Origin: Salpingoeca rosetta
Lineage: Eukaryota; Opisthokonta; Choanoflagellata; Craspedida; Salpingoecidae
DNA: 47,500 nt
Direction of reading: 5' to 3'
NCBI RefSeq assembly: GCF_000188695.1
Contig: NW_004457740.1
Coordinates: forward strand, 2,196,906 to 2,244,405
Position numbers and translations under genes: made by a program. Every line of letters starts with the position of its first letter. Position 1 is the stretch's first letter. The notes beneath the pieces are model-generated. The model did not search any database. It worked only from the letters and a program-made list of their open reading frames with translations, and was not told the DNA's origin. Below are positions 1 through 26,317 of the stretch, in pieces.

Positions 1-12
1 AGAGAGAGAGAG

Positions 13-65
<53 letters not shown>

Positions 66-191
66 GTGTGTGTGTGTGAAGATAATGTTTCGTGAGGATG
101 GGTGACAAAGTACGACGTGGAAGCGTGTTCTCAACACCGGTATCGAAAGGACGGCGGGTGCATCAGCAACATCAACAGCATTCAACAGCAT
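1..191. other. Spacer downstream of the FAM81-like gene with AG/TG microsatellite
   Basis: An (AG)n run passes into a (TG)n run at 1-78. The rest, up to the stop codon of the minus-strand gene, is presumably its 3' untranslated region. I see no AATAAA-type signal on the minus strand here. Confidence 0.6.
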
Positions 192-2913
192 TCAACTCCA
201 TGAAGACCGCACCGATTCTTGGAGGGCATGGATGGTAGATTCCAGCCTCGCCACTTCCTGGCCCGTTTCCGTCTTGAGTGTGCCAGCAAGTGTCCCCTGC
301 TCACTCGACAGCTGCAGTGCAAGTGGTGCGATGGGCGATAGGCTCGTGAGCGCTGGTGGAACAAACATTATTACTGATCATGGGCATGGGAGCACATGCG
401 GGGGCAACACATGATCAGGACATACAGACACAACAGGCGCTGCTGCAACCAATGCCCACACCCGCACAGGCCAAACAGACGGACGGACACCTGTTGTGTT
501 TGCTGCTGTATTTCACGCGTGACGTCTGCGAGCTTTGAGTGAATGGTCTGTGTCTTTGTAGTCAGATCGCTCGCGTGCTGTTCGCGCAACTCCTTCAACT
601 TCTCCTCCACAAATGCGGTCATGGACTGCAAGGTATCGTAAGGTTATTTGTGGATGTGTGTGAGTGGATGTGTGGACGTACATGTGTGTGTGTGGTTGCA
701 CATGGGTGGATGTGGTGTTGTGGATGTTTCAGTGTTGGCAGCGCCTCGCTTGACACATACACACACATGCACACACATGCATGTATGTATGTATGTATAC
801 ATGCACGCGCGCTGTCATACTTTTGCTGCGTCTTCTGACTTTCGTTCGCGTTCGTCCCTGTGAGCGGAACACGAACCATGGGCGTGCGTGAGCAAACCGA
901 TGCAGCAGTGAGGAGACAGATCGACACACGTAAATGCATAACCCAAAAGACAAGCAAGCAAGCAAGCAAGCAAGCCAAGCAAGCAAGATGGCAAAGCAGG
1001 CAAGGTGGCAAAGCAAGAAGGCAAGGAAGCAGCGCAAGTTCGCAATGCAAGCCAGACCCACCGTTCGTGTTCCATTGCGCGGCGAATGTCCTCCAGTGCG
1101 GCCTGCACGGACATGTGTTCCTGTTGCTGCTGAAGCCGCAGATCATTCATGCTGTCGTGCGCCGTACGCACCTCGCGTAGTAGCTGCCCGACCTGCAGCG
1201 GCGTGATGTCGACAATAAGGAAGGAATACACAGACACAGACACACAGACAGACACACACAGACACACACACACACACACACAGGCAGCAGGCAGACACAC
1301 AGAGAGACAGAGAGACATACAGACGGACACACCCACTCACGCACCCACCCACACCCACCCACACCCACCCACACCCACCCACACCCACCCACACCCACCC
1401 ACACCCACCCACACACACACCCCACGCAGACAGATACAGACAGACCGACAGACCTTTCCGTCGAGGTTCTCCACGCGAACGTTGAGTGCGGCCTGGGCTT
1501 CTGTGAGACCGGTCGCCTGCATGTGTCCGATGGAGTCCGTCGACGTCTTGCTTGCAAGGCTGTGGTTGACCTGAAGTGGTGTTGGAGGTGAAGCAAGCAT
1601 GGACACCGAATTTCGTGGTGACGTGCGAGCGAGCAGGGCTTGCGCTTATCAACGCTCTTGATGGAGAAACATGTGTACAACATACAAGCACAACACATGC
1701 ACAAGCACAACACAACACATACACAAGCCCAAGCAGCAAGTCTCAGCAACGTGTGTTGCGGCGGCTGCACCTGCACTGCGAGCGCATCCACGCGTTCGCC
1801 AAACCGTCGCAGCTGGTCTTGAATGGCCGTCTGTTTGTCATTGGTGGTGATGCTGGCATCATGAGCGCACGGCCATCACGTGGTGGTGTTGGCATGGCGT
1901 ATGGCTGGGGCGAGGGCGCAGGTGTGAAAAGGAGAGCGTGGAAGGTGCCACATTCATAACGTTTCATGGCTGTCGCGCGTATTTGTGCTTGTGCAAAGAC
2001 GAGCGCGTGGTGGCCCCACCTGAAACGCCTGTTGCGAGGTGGTGACGGCTTGAAACGCTTCCCGAACACGTGCGTTGACGTGTTCCTGCTGTACGTGTGT
2101 GAATCCCAACTGGGAAAAGCTTGCATCCTTGCAGCGAAAAGCAGAGTAAATTATGGTAAACCGTATGTAACCGGTGTTACGACTTGACATGCATTGCTTT
2201 CATGGAGCCGGCAGGGGGGCAGGCAGACAGAGGTGCAGGTAGGCAGACACAGGCACACAAACAGACAGATAGGCAGGCAGGCAGGCACACGCACACACAC
2301 AGACAGGCACACAAAGAGACACACACGGACGCACGCAGAAACACACAGACACACATACATACACAGACAGACAGACAGACACCCACAGACAGACAGACAC
2401 CCACCAGTTTGGACTGTAGTGCTTGGCAGTACTGACGAACGCCGACGAGTTGTTCGTTGATGCGGGATTCAACAGCCTCCAACTCGCGGTTCAGGGACTT
2501 GACCACGTGCGTGATGGAGGACACATGGTCCGACAGCATCTTGCGTCGCTGTTGCTCATCGCGCCAAATCTCCTGGCTCATCTGTGTTGTACGCGTTTGA
2601 TGAAGCCGTACAAGTGTGCGAGTGAGCATTGTGACGGTGCGAGCGTGTGCTTGCACATATTGGGGGCCTACAACGCAGGCTGGACACCCCGGATTCTGTG
2701 TTGGTGCGTCGTAACTCGGCAAGCAAAGTTGTGCCGCCACACGGTAGCGCCTGCTACGAGCGTGTCACCTGGAATGCGCTGTCAATGTCGGACTGTGCCT
2801 GTAATGCCTCGCGCAGCAGCACTTTGGCTGACTGTTCTGTTGCATGGAGCTGTCGCTCGATCAAAACAAACTATGACGCGTGGTGCAGTGTGTGTGTGAG
2901 TGTGTGTGAGAAC

Positions 2914-2990
<77 letters not shown>

Positions 2991-3070
2991 CCTTGCGTGC
3001 CTGAGGTAATGTCCCTATCGGGTCCCGTCACGTTGCCGCCCTCGCGGCCTTTGTATAGTCGATCTGGCAT
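192..3070 (-). CDS. FAM81-like coiled-coil protein, 10 exons
   Basis: Predicted 328-residue, almost wholly alpha-helical coiled-coil protein. Exons in transcript order: 3032-3070, 2769-2870, 2405-2581, 2020-2088, 1771-1830, 1454-1570, 1062-1192, 821-857, 491-625, 192-311 (TGA at 192-194). All junctions keep phase and most donors read CAG|GTG. Exon 2 (a helix containing IERQLHATEQSAKVLLREAL) and exon 3 (RRKMLSDHVSSITHVVKSLN) resemble the amino-terminal helices of vertebrate FAM81A/B as I recall them. The last exon (EVARLESTIHALQESV) resembles the FAM81 carboxyl end, and length is close to FAM81A (about 370 residues). No signal peptide, membrane segment or catalytic motif is visible. The role of FAM81 proteins is poorly defined, so none is assigned. 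Exon 1 is the weakest part: its donor AAC|GTGACG is poor and other starts are possible. A generic coiled-coil protein is the alternative. Confidence 0.7.
1333..1420. repeat. Intronic CCCACA-type tandem repeat
   Basis: About seven copies of a cacccacaccca-type unit lie in the intron between the 1454-1570 and 1062-1192 exons of the FAM81-like gene, flanked by CA and CAGA dinucleotide-like sequence. Open frames across it are periodic repeats of Thr/His/Pro or Gly/Trp/Val and are not coding. Confidence 0.85.
2919..2988. repeat. Compound (GA)n-(GT)n microsatellite in FAM81-like intron 1
   Basis: An (AG)n run is followed by (TG)n. On the coding (minus) strand this reads CA then CT, so the CT run supplies a pyrimidine-rich stretch ahead of the exon 2 acceptor. 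Confidence 0.9.
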
Positions 3071-15171
<12,101 letters not shown>

Positions 15172-15422
15172 CGACCCCGGTCGCACTGCACCTGTAATGC
15201 TGTTGTATCTGTGCGTGTGTGCGTGCGTGTGTGCGTGTGAAGTGTTAATTTTTATCTGGCGCCGGCCGCCAATCCACACCAGTATTTGTTCATCGCTTTC
15301 TTTGGTCCATGGCATCCGTCTTCACGATGCTGATAAGTTTGTTCGCATGGACCTCAATACACAATCCGATAACCGCAGCAAGTGATGGAATAAATCTCCC
15401 TCCCCCAAACACACATGTGAAC

Positions 15423-15482
<60 letters not shown>

Positions 15483-15685
15483 CAGCTCGCATGCGAGAGA
15501 CTCAGGGACCGTTTATGGATGGAAAACCAGGACACCAGGCAACACCGACAGCATCAACTCAGATCATGGTGGAGACGGGTGACAGGTGTCACACGCGGCA
15601 TGAACGAGTGAGAGAACAGAACAAAAGAAGAACAAGAAGAAGACGACCACGTAACGGAGAGATTGCGCGCGCGCGCGCGTGTGTG

Positions 15686-15738
<53 letters not shown>

Positions 15739-15829
15739 TTTTTCGTGTGTTGTTTTATCCCCGTGTGTGTGTATGTGTGTGTGTGTGTGTGTGTGCGTGT
15801 GTGTCGAAGACAGCACGTCGCTCAGGCGC
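15172..15829. other. Convergent 3' region between the MEGF8-like gene and the aminoadipate reductase gene
   Basis: The 658-bp spacer holds the 3' ends of two convergent genes. It contains a CA tract (15427-15481), an alternating GC run (15666-15678) followed by (GTT)n (15687-15740), and a GT tract (15763-15805). No further gene was recognised. No clear AATAAA is visible on the minus strand for the reductase gene. Confidence 0.6.
15389..15394 (+). terminator. Putative polyadenylation signal of the MEGF8-like gene
   Basis: AATAAA lies 218 nt downstream of the TAA stop and is the first such hexamer after it. Assignment is by position only. Confidence 0.6.
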
Positions 15830-16031
15830 CTACATCGAATGTGTGTCAGCCCTAACCATGCCTTGGGCGTATGATGGAAGGTTCACCCCTGTGTAGCGAT
15901 CTGGATGCAAGCGGGGGAGGTAGTTCACGTGGATCTGAAATAAACATCACCAATCGTACACGAGGGCATGTGGTGTCGTGACGTGAGTAGAAGTGCATAC
16001 CACACAACACAGAGCATGCAGGAAATTAGAC

Positions 16032-16105
<74 letters not shown>

Positions 16106-17966
16106 CAGGAATCCGACGAATTTGTCGAAGGAGGTCATGGTGACGGGGATTTCTGGGTCTGTGTGCGAAATCTCGCTGACTTTCTTCAGTGCACTCTCCA
16201 GATTTGCACTGGGTACGTTTCAAATGCGTGCATGTGGAGGAGAATGTAAGGGAGGACAGGGTGGTGATCACGACGGGCTGTTGCGCCGGAACATCATCGA
16301 AAAAAAGAGGGAGGCACGCTACATACAAGTGGCGTGCTCACAAACATGTACATTCAACCCAGCAAGCCTACACATACACATACACACACATACATCACAC
16401 CCACACAGAGTGTCAAGGTGCTTACCAGGAGAGGGTGGCCGGCTGCGAGCGGGTGGGAAGGTCGTCAAGGACGAAATGCAAGAGCGGAAACAAGGAGAAG
16501 CTCTTGTCCCCCTGCTCAACAGCGCGCTTGTAGACGTCTTCACTCCAGGTGCGATACGGCTGCACGTCCACAACACACAACCACCCCGACAGCACAGCCG
16601 CGTGAGCCAAACGAAAGTGCCGTCTTCCAACAGCAGCATGGCAATGCATAGCGGTGGCGTGTCATGCCACTTACACAGCGTGGCCGAAATGGCAGAGCGT
16701 TCGTTCACAACTGCACGCCGCACCTTTTCGACGACATCAAAGCCATTGCTTCGCAACGCAAAGCCGAGTGTCCTGTAGGTGGGAATGGTGTCTGGTGTCC
16801 AGAAGTTGAAGCAGGCTCCCATTGGCTCCGTGTTCCAGCCCACCTCAACAATGGTGCGAGACACAAAGTCAACGCAGTGCATGTTGATGCGGCTGTGGAT
16901 CGCCGGGTGCGAGCCAACCTCAACACACGCTTTCAAGAAGCGAACAAGGTAGTCGTCCAGATTCATCACACCGGTCCTGCTCGTGCGTGTGTGCATGTGT
17001 AATGTTGTGTGTGTATGCGCGTGTAATTGTGAGAAACACCAGTCACAACAACAACCACAACAACAGCAGCAGCAGCAGCAAGCAACAGCAGCACAACAAC
17101 AACAGCAGCAAGCAACAGCAGGTGCTGAGCAACGTACGAGGAGTTGCCGAAAATGTATCCTGGGCGGAAGACGGTGACAGGAATGTTCCTCGCACGTGCT
17201 TTCTCGCACAGCTTCTCCGCAACCCATTTGGATTGCGCTGTCATGCCACCACACGCAGTGAGAATCAAAATCAGCGCATGTGTGTGTGCGTGTGAGCGTG
17301 TATGGGTGTGTGAGCGAGTGCAAGCCGAAAATAAGACTTTGCTGCATCGAGCATGGATGATATATACACCCACACCTCCCCGAAATACACTCTTCTTGGA
17401 AGCACCGCACACATTCGAGTGAGCACGTACCGTAGCCCGTGGTCAGTTCATCGCCAGCGATAAGCGGCGCGTCCTCGCTTACAACGCGCATTTGCATGTA
17501 CGTGGGCCTGCCGCACGTTTGCACACGAGCATGCAGGCAGATAAACAGCAGGGGGATGCAAGGGAATGGAATGAGTTAGATAGGCATAGCAAAGGCGAAA
17601 ATGAAAAAGAAGGAAGAAAGGTTGGCAAGGGCAAGAAAGGAGAAGGGGAGAAAGGGGAGAAAAGGGAGAAAAGGGAGGAAAAGGGAAGGGAAGAAAGGAG
17701 AAGGGGAAGAAAGGGGAAGGGATGGACAGAGAGGGCTGGGTGTCCGTGAATGTAGGCGGTGCACGCAAGGAATGCGTAAAGAGCGAAAGGAAGACGCCGC
17801 GTGCTTTGACTTACGAGTCATACACCGACGTCGACGACACAAAGATGACCTTGATCAGCTCTTCGCCTGTGCGCCCGTCATCATGCAAAGACCAGACATG
17901 GTAGGGATCAACAACGACTCATGATGTCAAGCCTAACAACACAACAAAGCCAAAAGGCAAGAACTC

Positions 17967-18025
<59 letters not shown>

Positions 18026-21000
18026 CACACACACCGATGCAGGCGAGGCGAAGAATCTCCGATGTGCCCTGTACGTTGGCGGCCTTGAGCTTGGAGTATG
18101 GGTACACCCAGTGGACCATCGCGCCTGCGCATCAAACACAACAAGCAAGCAACCGGCAAGTACCATGAGCTGAAGAGATTCATGGAGACGCAGCAAACAG
18201 CAAAAACAGCCAAACAATCGCCCAGCATCGAACGTTGATCACACACACATGCATACATAACACGGTGGCAGTAAGTACGAACAGCGAGGGTGCGAGGTGC
18301 ATGCCGATCGCTTTCTTTTGATCACGTACACAAACAAACATACACACACGCGCGCATACCGTTGTGGAAGATGCAGGTAATCTCCGACGCGAGCTTCTCA
18401 AAGGCCTCTGGGGTCAAGCCAAAGTTTTCCTGTCCCAAGTCGCCCACCAGCACAATGATGCGGCTCAGCAGCGACACATCATAGAGCGCGTACGCCCTAC
18501 ACGCAACAGAACATGACACGCACGGCAACAGCAGCACGGCGGGTGCGTGAGAATAAAGAACTGGTGAGGATAAAAGAAATTGATGAAGTAAACAGCTTTA
18601 TCTCACAGCGGCCGAAATGCTCGTGTGTGCGTGTGAGTGTGTGTGTGCGCGCGCTGGTGTATGCGCTTGTGTGTATGTGTGCGTGTGTCATGACGTACTT
18701 GAGGCTGGCAACGATGCGGTGCAGGCCGTGCTCCTCGTTCTGTGCGCGAACGAGACAGATGACGCGTCCGCCTTTGGGCTCCGTCGCTGCAAGCAGATCA
18801 TGCAGCAGGTGCGCTCCGAGGAACCCCTGTGGCATCACCGCAACACATGGATGACACTGTGAGCAAGGGCTGCTGCTGTGTTGTGACAAGGTGAAACTGC
18901 ACAACCCGCGTGCACATGTGCATGTGTGTGTGTGTGTGACGTACCGTTGCGCCAGTGAGCAAGACGTTCTTGCCGATGACATTCTGGCGAACGCTTTTCC
19001 CGGATCCGTTGATGCGTGGATCCAACGCCGTCTCTGCCTCCAGATCAAGCGTCTCGTGATGGTCGCGCGAATGCGGCGACATGGTGCTTTCGTTCGTGTT
19101 CAATTCCTGCAATGCACAACAACGGCACAAAAACAACCCCAGTTAGGTGGAAACGGCTACTGACGAGTGGGTGTGTGCGCGCAAGTGGGACATCAGCGCT
19201 CACAGGTGAAATGCAGTTGCGCGCGGGGACTAAGAGCACATGTGTGTATGTATTACCGTAACAACGGTGGCGAGCGATCTGATTGTCGGGTACTTGTACA
19301 AGACATTGATTGGCAACTCCTGTGCATGTAGTGATGAACAACGTCAACAAGAACCAGGGCAGATGATGAGATGCACATCCAATACATCCGTGTTTGGAGT
19401 GATGAGTGACCAAGGGAGCCAGAGCAGCAACGACACGAAGGTGATTGGTGTACGCACGCGCACATGCACACCTGAAACAGGGCCGTTCGCAGCTTGAATG
19501 TGACGATGGTGGCGAGGATAGAGTGCCCGCCAATGTCAAAGAAGTTGTCATCAAGGCCAATTGGGCCATCTGTGGTGTGTTGTGGTGTTGATGATGAAAT
19601 GGTGCGGGGCGTAAGAATGGCAGAACACTGGCATGTCAGCATGGTTGCCAGACGTCAGCACAAGCACCATGAGCAACACAAACAGGACGTGGGGCACTTC
19701 CATGTCAGTCACACGGCCTTGTTGTGTGTGCGTGTGTGTGTGTGTGCGTGCCCACCGAGGTGCATGGCGAACACGTCCTTGATCTTCTGCTCCGTCTCCG
19801 TCAGTTCGCGGTCAAGTGCAGCCTGTGGAATGAACAAATGAATGGGCACGCGGTGGTGTACGCAGTGCAATTGCGTCAGCGAAAGCGTTTGAGCGGGAGT
19901 GTTGGCATCCAAAGCAGGACGACAGATCATCGCTGTGTGTGCATTCAAAACAAGAGACCGCAAGGTTCAAAGCGACATGTGTACGTGTGCAGGTGTTGAT
20001 ACAAGCGCTGCCGCCCCGCAAGTGGCAAACCCGCATGCGGCGCACGGACCTCCTTATTGGTTCTGTTGAGAAGGATGATGGCCGAGTCTGGGAAAGGCAG
20101 ACGCGACTTGTCGACTTTGCCGTTTGGCGTCAGCGGCATCATCTTCAGCGGATAAAACACTGCAATTCAGGGGAGGGGAAAGCACACAGACACGCACACG
20201 CACACGCACACACAGACACACAGACACACACACACGCACACACACACAGACACACACACGCACACACACAAGAGTTAGCTGCGAATCATGGCTGAGGCAT
20301 GCTAGCAAAGGAAGAGGAAGAAAAAAATTATAAAATGTGGCGACCAACCAGAGGGCACGGCGTAGCCTGGCACGTGCTTCTTCATGTGCTCGCGGATCGA
20401 GGTAATGTCATACTCTCCGCTCTCCTGACAGAGACAAACGGGAACAGCAGGAATGATACGGCAGAAAAGTTGGCCGTGTGAGTGTGTGCAGACATGAGTG
20501 CGCCAAACCATGGTAAGGGACAAAGCCAAGGGGTGGTTGTTCAGTGGAGCGCAACAAGGGATGTGCCCAAGCGAGCACATAATGTGTATGTTAGAACTCC
20601 CAGTGTGCAAGTCAAGAGTACGCAGTGTGCGAGTCAGCGCACGTGTGGGACGAAGAACGCGACAATCTGCTTCTCCTCGTTCCGATCACGCATAACAAGC
20701 GTCTTGTTCTCGCGGACCTGTTACCCAGAGCAGCGTGGACACGGAAGCAAGTCCACAACGCAAAGCCACACTGCCGTGAGGTCCAGTACACGATACATGT
20801 GCGCAGGCGCATCGACAAAGCAGCAACAACACCACCACCACCACCACCGCGCACACCATGGACACCACCACCAACAGGGCAAAGCGGCAAGCGGCTCACG
20901 TGCGGGTGGCGGCTGAGGTGGCTGTCAATCTCTCCCAGCTCAATCCTGAAACCGCGAATCTTGATCTGGTCGTCGGCGCGGCCAATGCACTCCACAGACA

Positions 21001-22321
21001 TGTCGCCATGGAAGCGCCCGAGATCCCCCGTGCGGTACAGCCGGTCCCGCGTGTTGTTCGTAAACTGCCCACCCAAACATGCACACACGCACGCACGTGT
21101 GCGAGAATTGAGTGAGGGAACACATTGCATGAGAGAGCGCTCGTGGAGGATAGGTGCTGTGGGTACAAATGTACTGTGGATGTGTGCGTCCAAGGCATGA
21201 CAGCGCGGCGACACAAACAGTGCCTGTCGAACCGGGTTTACGATGAACTTCTTGTTTGTTTCCTCTGGGAGGCCAAGGTAGCCTGCGCTGAGGTGGGGCG
21301 AGCGCACATACAGCTCCCCGAGCTGGCCAACAGCGCACACGCGCATGTTCTCATCCAGCACTGTATACACATCAACAGCAAGTGGCGCGCAGTGAGCATC
21401 CGGCAATGTGTGGCTACACAGAGTGTGCGTGCCTGCCTGCGTGCGTGGTGTGTGTGTGCGTGTGTGTGTGCGTGCGCGTGTGTGTGTGCTCTGTGTGTGT
21501 GTGTGTGTGTGTGTGTGATCAGCACGGCTGGGAGGAACCGGCATCAGAAGTGTCAAGTGGGGCAACAACGCACCCAACAGCTCAACGTCTTTCATGCCGA
21601 CACCAGCCGAAACAATCTGTGCATTGGCAAGAAGGAGCATGAGCAAAACCGAGTGGAGGTGGGGCACGGGAGCAAAGCCAGATGGCATGTATGAGCGAAC
21701 AGTGTTGGTAGTTCTCGAAGGTACACGAAAGCGGCGAGGAAGCATTCGTCGCTTCATACATGGCTCAGAGGCAGGGTCACGAGAGCAAAGGCCAAAGCAA
21801 AGGCGGCAAAGTCAGGGATTGTTTCCCAAGTCAATACTTACGTCCTTCTCGCGCTGGATATCAGCAAATTCTCGCAGGCACTGCGGATCGTACAAAGTGC
21901 GAAACATGAGGAGCGGCATGCACAATAGCACACGTACACATGCATGCACACCAAGCGGTAGGCACCAAGCAACGGGGAGCACATGACCGTACCTTGTACG
22001 AGACAGCACGCTGCGTCTCTGTTGTGCCGTACATGTTGACAATCCAACACTCTGGCGCAAGTTGCTTCAGCCGCAGCGCATCTCGCCTTGCAAAAGGTTG
22101 CGGGGGGGGGTGGGCGGGGCGGCAACACGCAGGGTGAATATGCAGTGAGCAGAGCAGGGGTGTGTGTCCCGCAGCAAGGCGTGCGAGAAGAGGAGGGAGG
22201 AGGAGGAGGAGGAGGAGGAGGAGGGAGGGGGGGGAGGAGGAGGAGGAGGAGGGGGAGGAGGAGGAGGAGAAACAACAAAACAACATCAACAACATCAACA
22301 ACAACAACAACAACTACTACT

Positions 22322-22375
<54 letters not shown>

Positions 22376-22704
22376 GCCACGCACTTGGTGAGGATGTCGC
22401 CGACAAAGAAGACGCGTCGCAAGTCCTGCATGCGGACAAAAGCATTTGCCATCAGCAGCTGCCCCATGGCCGGCGTCAGGTGCATCACGGTCACTGCGCT
22501 CTTCACTGCCCACTCCGCAAGCGCGCCGGGATTGCCAATGTCGTCCGCTGTCGCCAGTAATTCGCGTGTGTGCGTGTGCGTGTGAGTGTGGGGGATGTAG
22601 ATGGGTGAGAATGTGTGAAAGTGTGCAGATAAGAGCAGATCCAGCACATGTGAGCTTAGCAGTGCCTATGTGCCTGGACAACATCCGCACTTCCATTCAA
22701 ACAG

Positions 22705-22738
<34 letters not shown>

Positions 22739-24124
22739 TCTCTCTCTTTCTGTGCCTGTCTCTCTCGCATTTCGCTCGTTCTGAGACCGTGTGGGATGTG
22801 GATGGAAGCGCCAAAGAAGATTGGGGTGAAGACATCGCGCTGGATTGGGTCGTGCGCAATCCCAGACAGCATCGTAAACCTGCAGAGCATGGCCGCGGGC
22901 AATTGCAGTAGCGGCAGCAGATGTAGGGGTTGAAGGAGTGGCAACAGCAGAAGCAGCATCAACCGCGGTGAGTGTGGATACAAACGGAAACTGCGCAATG
23001 AGACGGCAGCAGTGACAACGACGGCGTTGGCGGCAATGGGCTGATCAGTGCAGGACCACCACAAGAACTGGGTGGGGCGGGGTGTCGACAAAGGCAGCAG
23101 CATACCTGTCATCGGCAGACAGCTTAAACTCCTGGCCCATCCACGGGTAGAAGTGTGTCAGTGACACGTGGCGCCCACGCACGCCTTTGGGCTTTCCAGT
23201 GCTAGTGGTGGACGAACACACACACACATCACATATACACAAGGGATGTGAGATGCGGGTACACTCAAGTCCAACAACAGCTGTACATGTTCACAAGTAT
23301 GCATGTGTGTGTGTGTGTGTGCGGTTTTACCTGCCGGACGTGAATGAGAGCGTGGCAATGTCATCGGGCTGAACTTCCACTCCCGGGGACTCATCAGACA
23401 CATCCGCGAGGCCTCCAAGCTCTGCCCAATTTGAAATGGGGTGGTAAAGTGAGTCACGAACGTGGAAGATGGGAATGTCCTGCGTGTGTACAGTGACTCA
23501 CGAGCTTGACATGCACGAAACAAGCGCGAAGAGAAAGTCACCCGAGTCCAAACACACACACAAACACAAACACACACACAAACAAATACACACTTACAAG
23601 CACACACTTACAAGCACACACAGGTATGTACGACCCACCGCTAGGAGGAAGGAGAGTGTGCTGCAGCTGAATGTCCAACTTCTCTTCAATGTACTTCTGC
23701 ACCTGTCGTGAGCGTACACCAGGCGTGAAGGCAGTGAGCGGCTTCACAATCATGGTAACGTGCAGTCACAGCCATGCGACATGTGTGTGTGTGTGCCTGT
23801 GTGTGTGCCTGTGTCTTGTTGCGTGTGGTGTGTGCGGGTGCAAGGGCGTGCATACCTCTGGGCCGAGCTGGCCGGCGGCGCTGATGATGACAATGGCGCG
23901 CGGCCGGGCCACGTCGAGATACGTCATCTGCATGCGGTGGGCGCCACCTCCCCATACCGTCAGCACATGCGCAACGACAGCTACAAAACATAACGATGCA
24001 GGGGGACATGCAGGTGTGCATGGGCAGGTGCGCTGGTGGCCAGACAAACCTGGCGAGTGGCCGGGTACGACGGGTCGACGATGGTCAGGGTCGCGCCGCT
24101 CTGCAATGGCACAGGGGCGACATA

Positions 24125-24184
<60 letters not shown>

Positions 24185-24754
24185 AGGTGTTGTGACTGCG
24201 GTTGAGCACATGGGCGATGATAATTGCAAGCATGCTTGCTTGAATAACAACAGCCGTACGTGTGCACGTGTGAAGCGTGTTTGCATATGCATGTGGATGT
24301 GTGTGCATGTTGCATATGACTGGGCATGGTGATAGGGCGCACCTTGAGAACACCCATCATGCCAACGACGAGGGTTGGGCAGCGGTGTGCAAAGAGCGCG
24401 ACAACATCGCCTTTGCCAATGTTCTTCGAGATGAGCAGGTTTGCAAGGCGGTTGCTCACACTGTCGATGGCCTGCCGTGTCCACATCATCGCATGCAGTG
24501 ATGTGAGAGGGGAGCGGGGAGAGGAACACACAGCCAACGCAACATCCACGGTGAGTCATCAAGGTCAAAGACCCATGACGACACCTTGTACGTGTGTGTC
24601 TCGCCGTTGTAGAAGATCAGGGGCTTGTCAGGCGTAACGGCAGCGTGCTTCTCCAGGTATGACTACAGCCAAGAAAACCGCACAGCAGGTGCAGTGCGAC
24701 GGGGACACAAACAAGGCACGAGTGTTAACAATTTGAAGATGAAGTCAACACGAA

Positions 24755-24844
<90 letters not shown>

Positions 24845-25079
24845 ACAATCACAACGAACGACAACGGGTAGTCGTGCATGCATGCACACAAAGATACAAA
24901 GACAGATGTGTGTCGATATGTGTGACTGAAGGTGACCGTACAAAAGCTGAGCCATGCCACGTATCGTCGAGTGGCAGTTTTGGGTTCGGCTGCTGCTTAG
25001 CCGTGTCCGACTTGCTCTCGACGTCACCGTCCACCAGCGAAAAATCAACAAGCTGTAACGCAAGCGGCACGTTCACGAG

Positions 25080-25117
<38 letters not shown>

Positions 25118-26244
25118 GCGCAGGTGTGTAAGCAAAAGGAGAATATGCAGCCCGCCATCACACGTGCATATATGCATGTACGTCAGCATTCATATTCAAA
25201 CACATGTACACACAAAACAGCCGATGCGTGGGAAACGATGAGCGTGACATACCTTGGTGTCTCTCTGCAGGGTCAAAGCGTACCACGTGTGCATCACCTG
25301 CTCGAGCAGAGACTCACTCGACTGGCTGAGATACGCATCCTGCGCAGTCAAACACGCACACACACGCACACACACGTGCGTGTGTGTGCACCAGGAGCGT
25401 AATGGTAAGGCGGGCGGTGAGGGGAAGAAGTCAACGGCCACCGACAAGCAGTGGCATCTGGCAAATGCAAACAACCAAACCAAACCAAACCAAACCAAAC
25501 CAAACCAAACCAAACCAAACCAAACCAAACCAAAACAAACCAAATCAAAACAAAACAAATACAAACACAAAACAAGGAAACAAGCAACACACCGCTGGGA
25601 AGCTGATGCCGAGCTTCTTTGGGATGAGACGCTGGGACTGGACGTCGAGGGGCAGCCGCCGGCTCATGAGCCACTGAGCAGCAACCACAGCCAAGGCAGT
25701 TGGGGGGGCGTGGACATGTGAGGAACGCGGGTGGCGGAGTTTGCAAGGACGCAGGTGTGCGCTGGGAGTGTCATCAAGGTGGAGAAGAGGGTTGGCACGC
25801 GTGTCTCAAGGGCAGCTCACATCAGAGATTGCGATGAAGGCGAGAGACGGTTGCAGCAAGTTGAAGCGGTCCACGCCTTCCCGAAAGCGCGGGACAATGC
25901 ACAACTGTTCACGTGTTGCATCCATGTATGCTGTCAACGTGAGTGCACATCTTGGGCCTGAGTGTGTGTGCATGTGTGTGTGTGTGTGCATATGTGTGTG
26001 AAAGTACAGGGAGTGCCACGAGGACCTTGCAGAGGTTGCGGAAGTGGCGTCCGGCGTCCTTGCCCTTTGAGTCGAAGTAGGCCACCAGATCCTGTATGGG
26101 AACCTCCATCTGTCACGTGCGGGAGAACGCGCACGCATGCACACCCGCGTATGGGAGGCGTTGGTTTGTGAGCTGCAACAGTGCAGATGGGTTGCGGTCG
26201 ACAACATCAACACAAACAGCCATTGGGCGGGAAGCCTTCCTGTC

Positions 26245-26317
<73 letters not shown>

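Noticed and set aside
17966..18024. Possible CRISPR-like repeat array
   Set aside because: It is a perfect tetranucleotide microsatellite without unique spacers, inside a eukaryotic intron.
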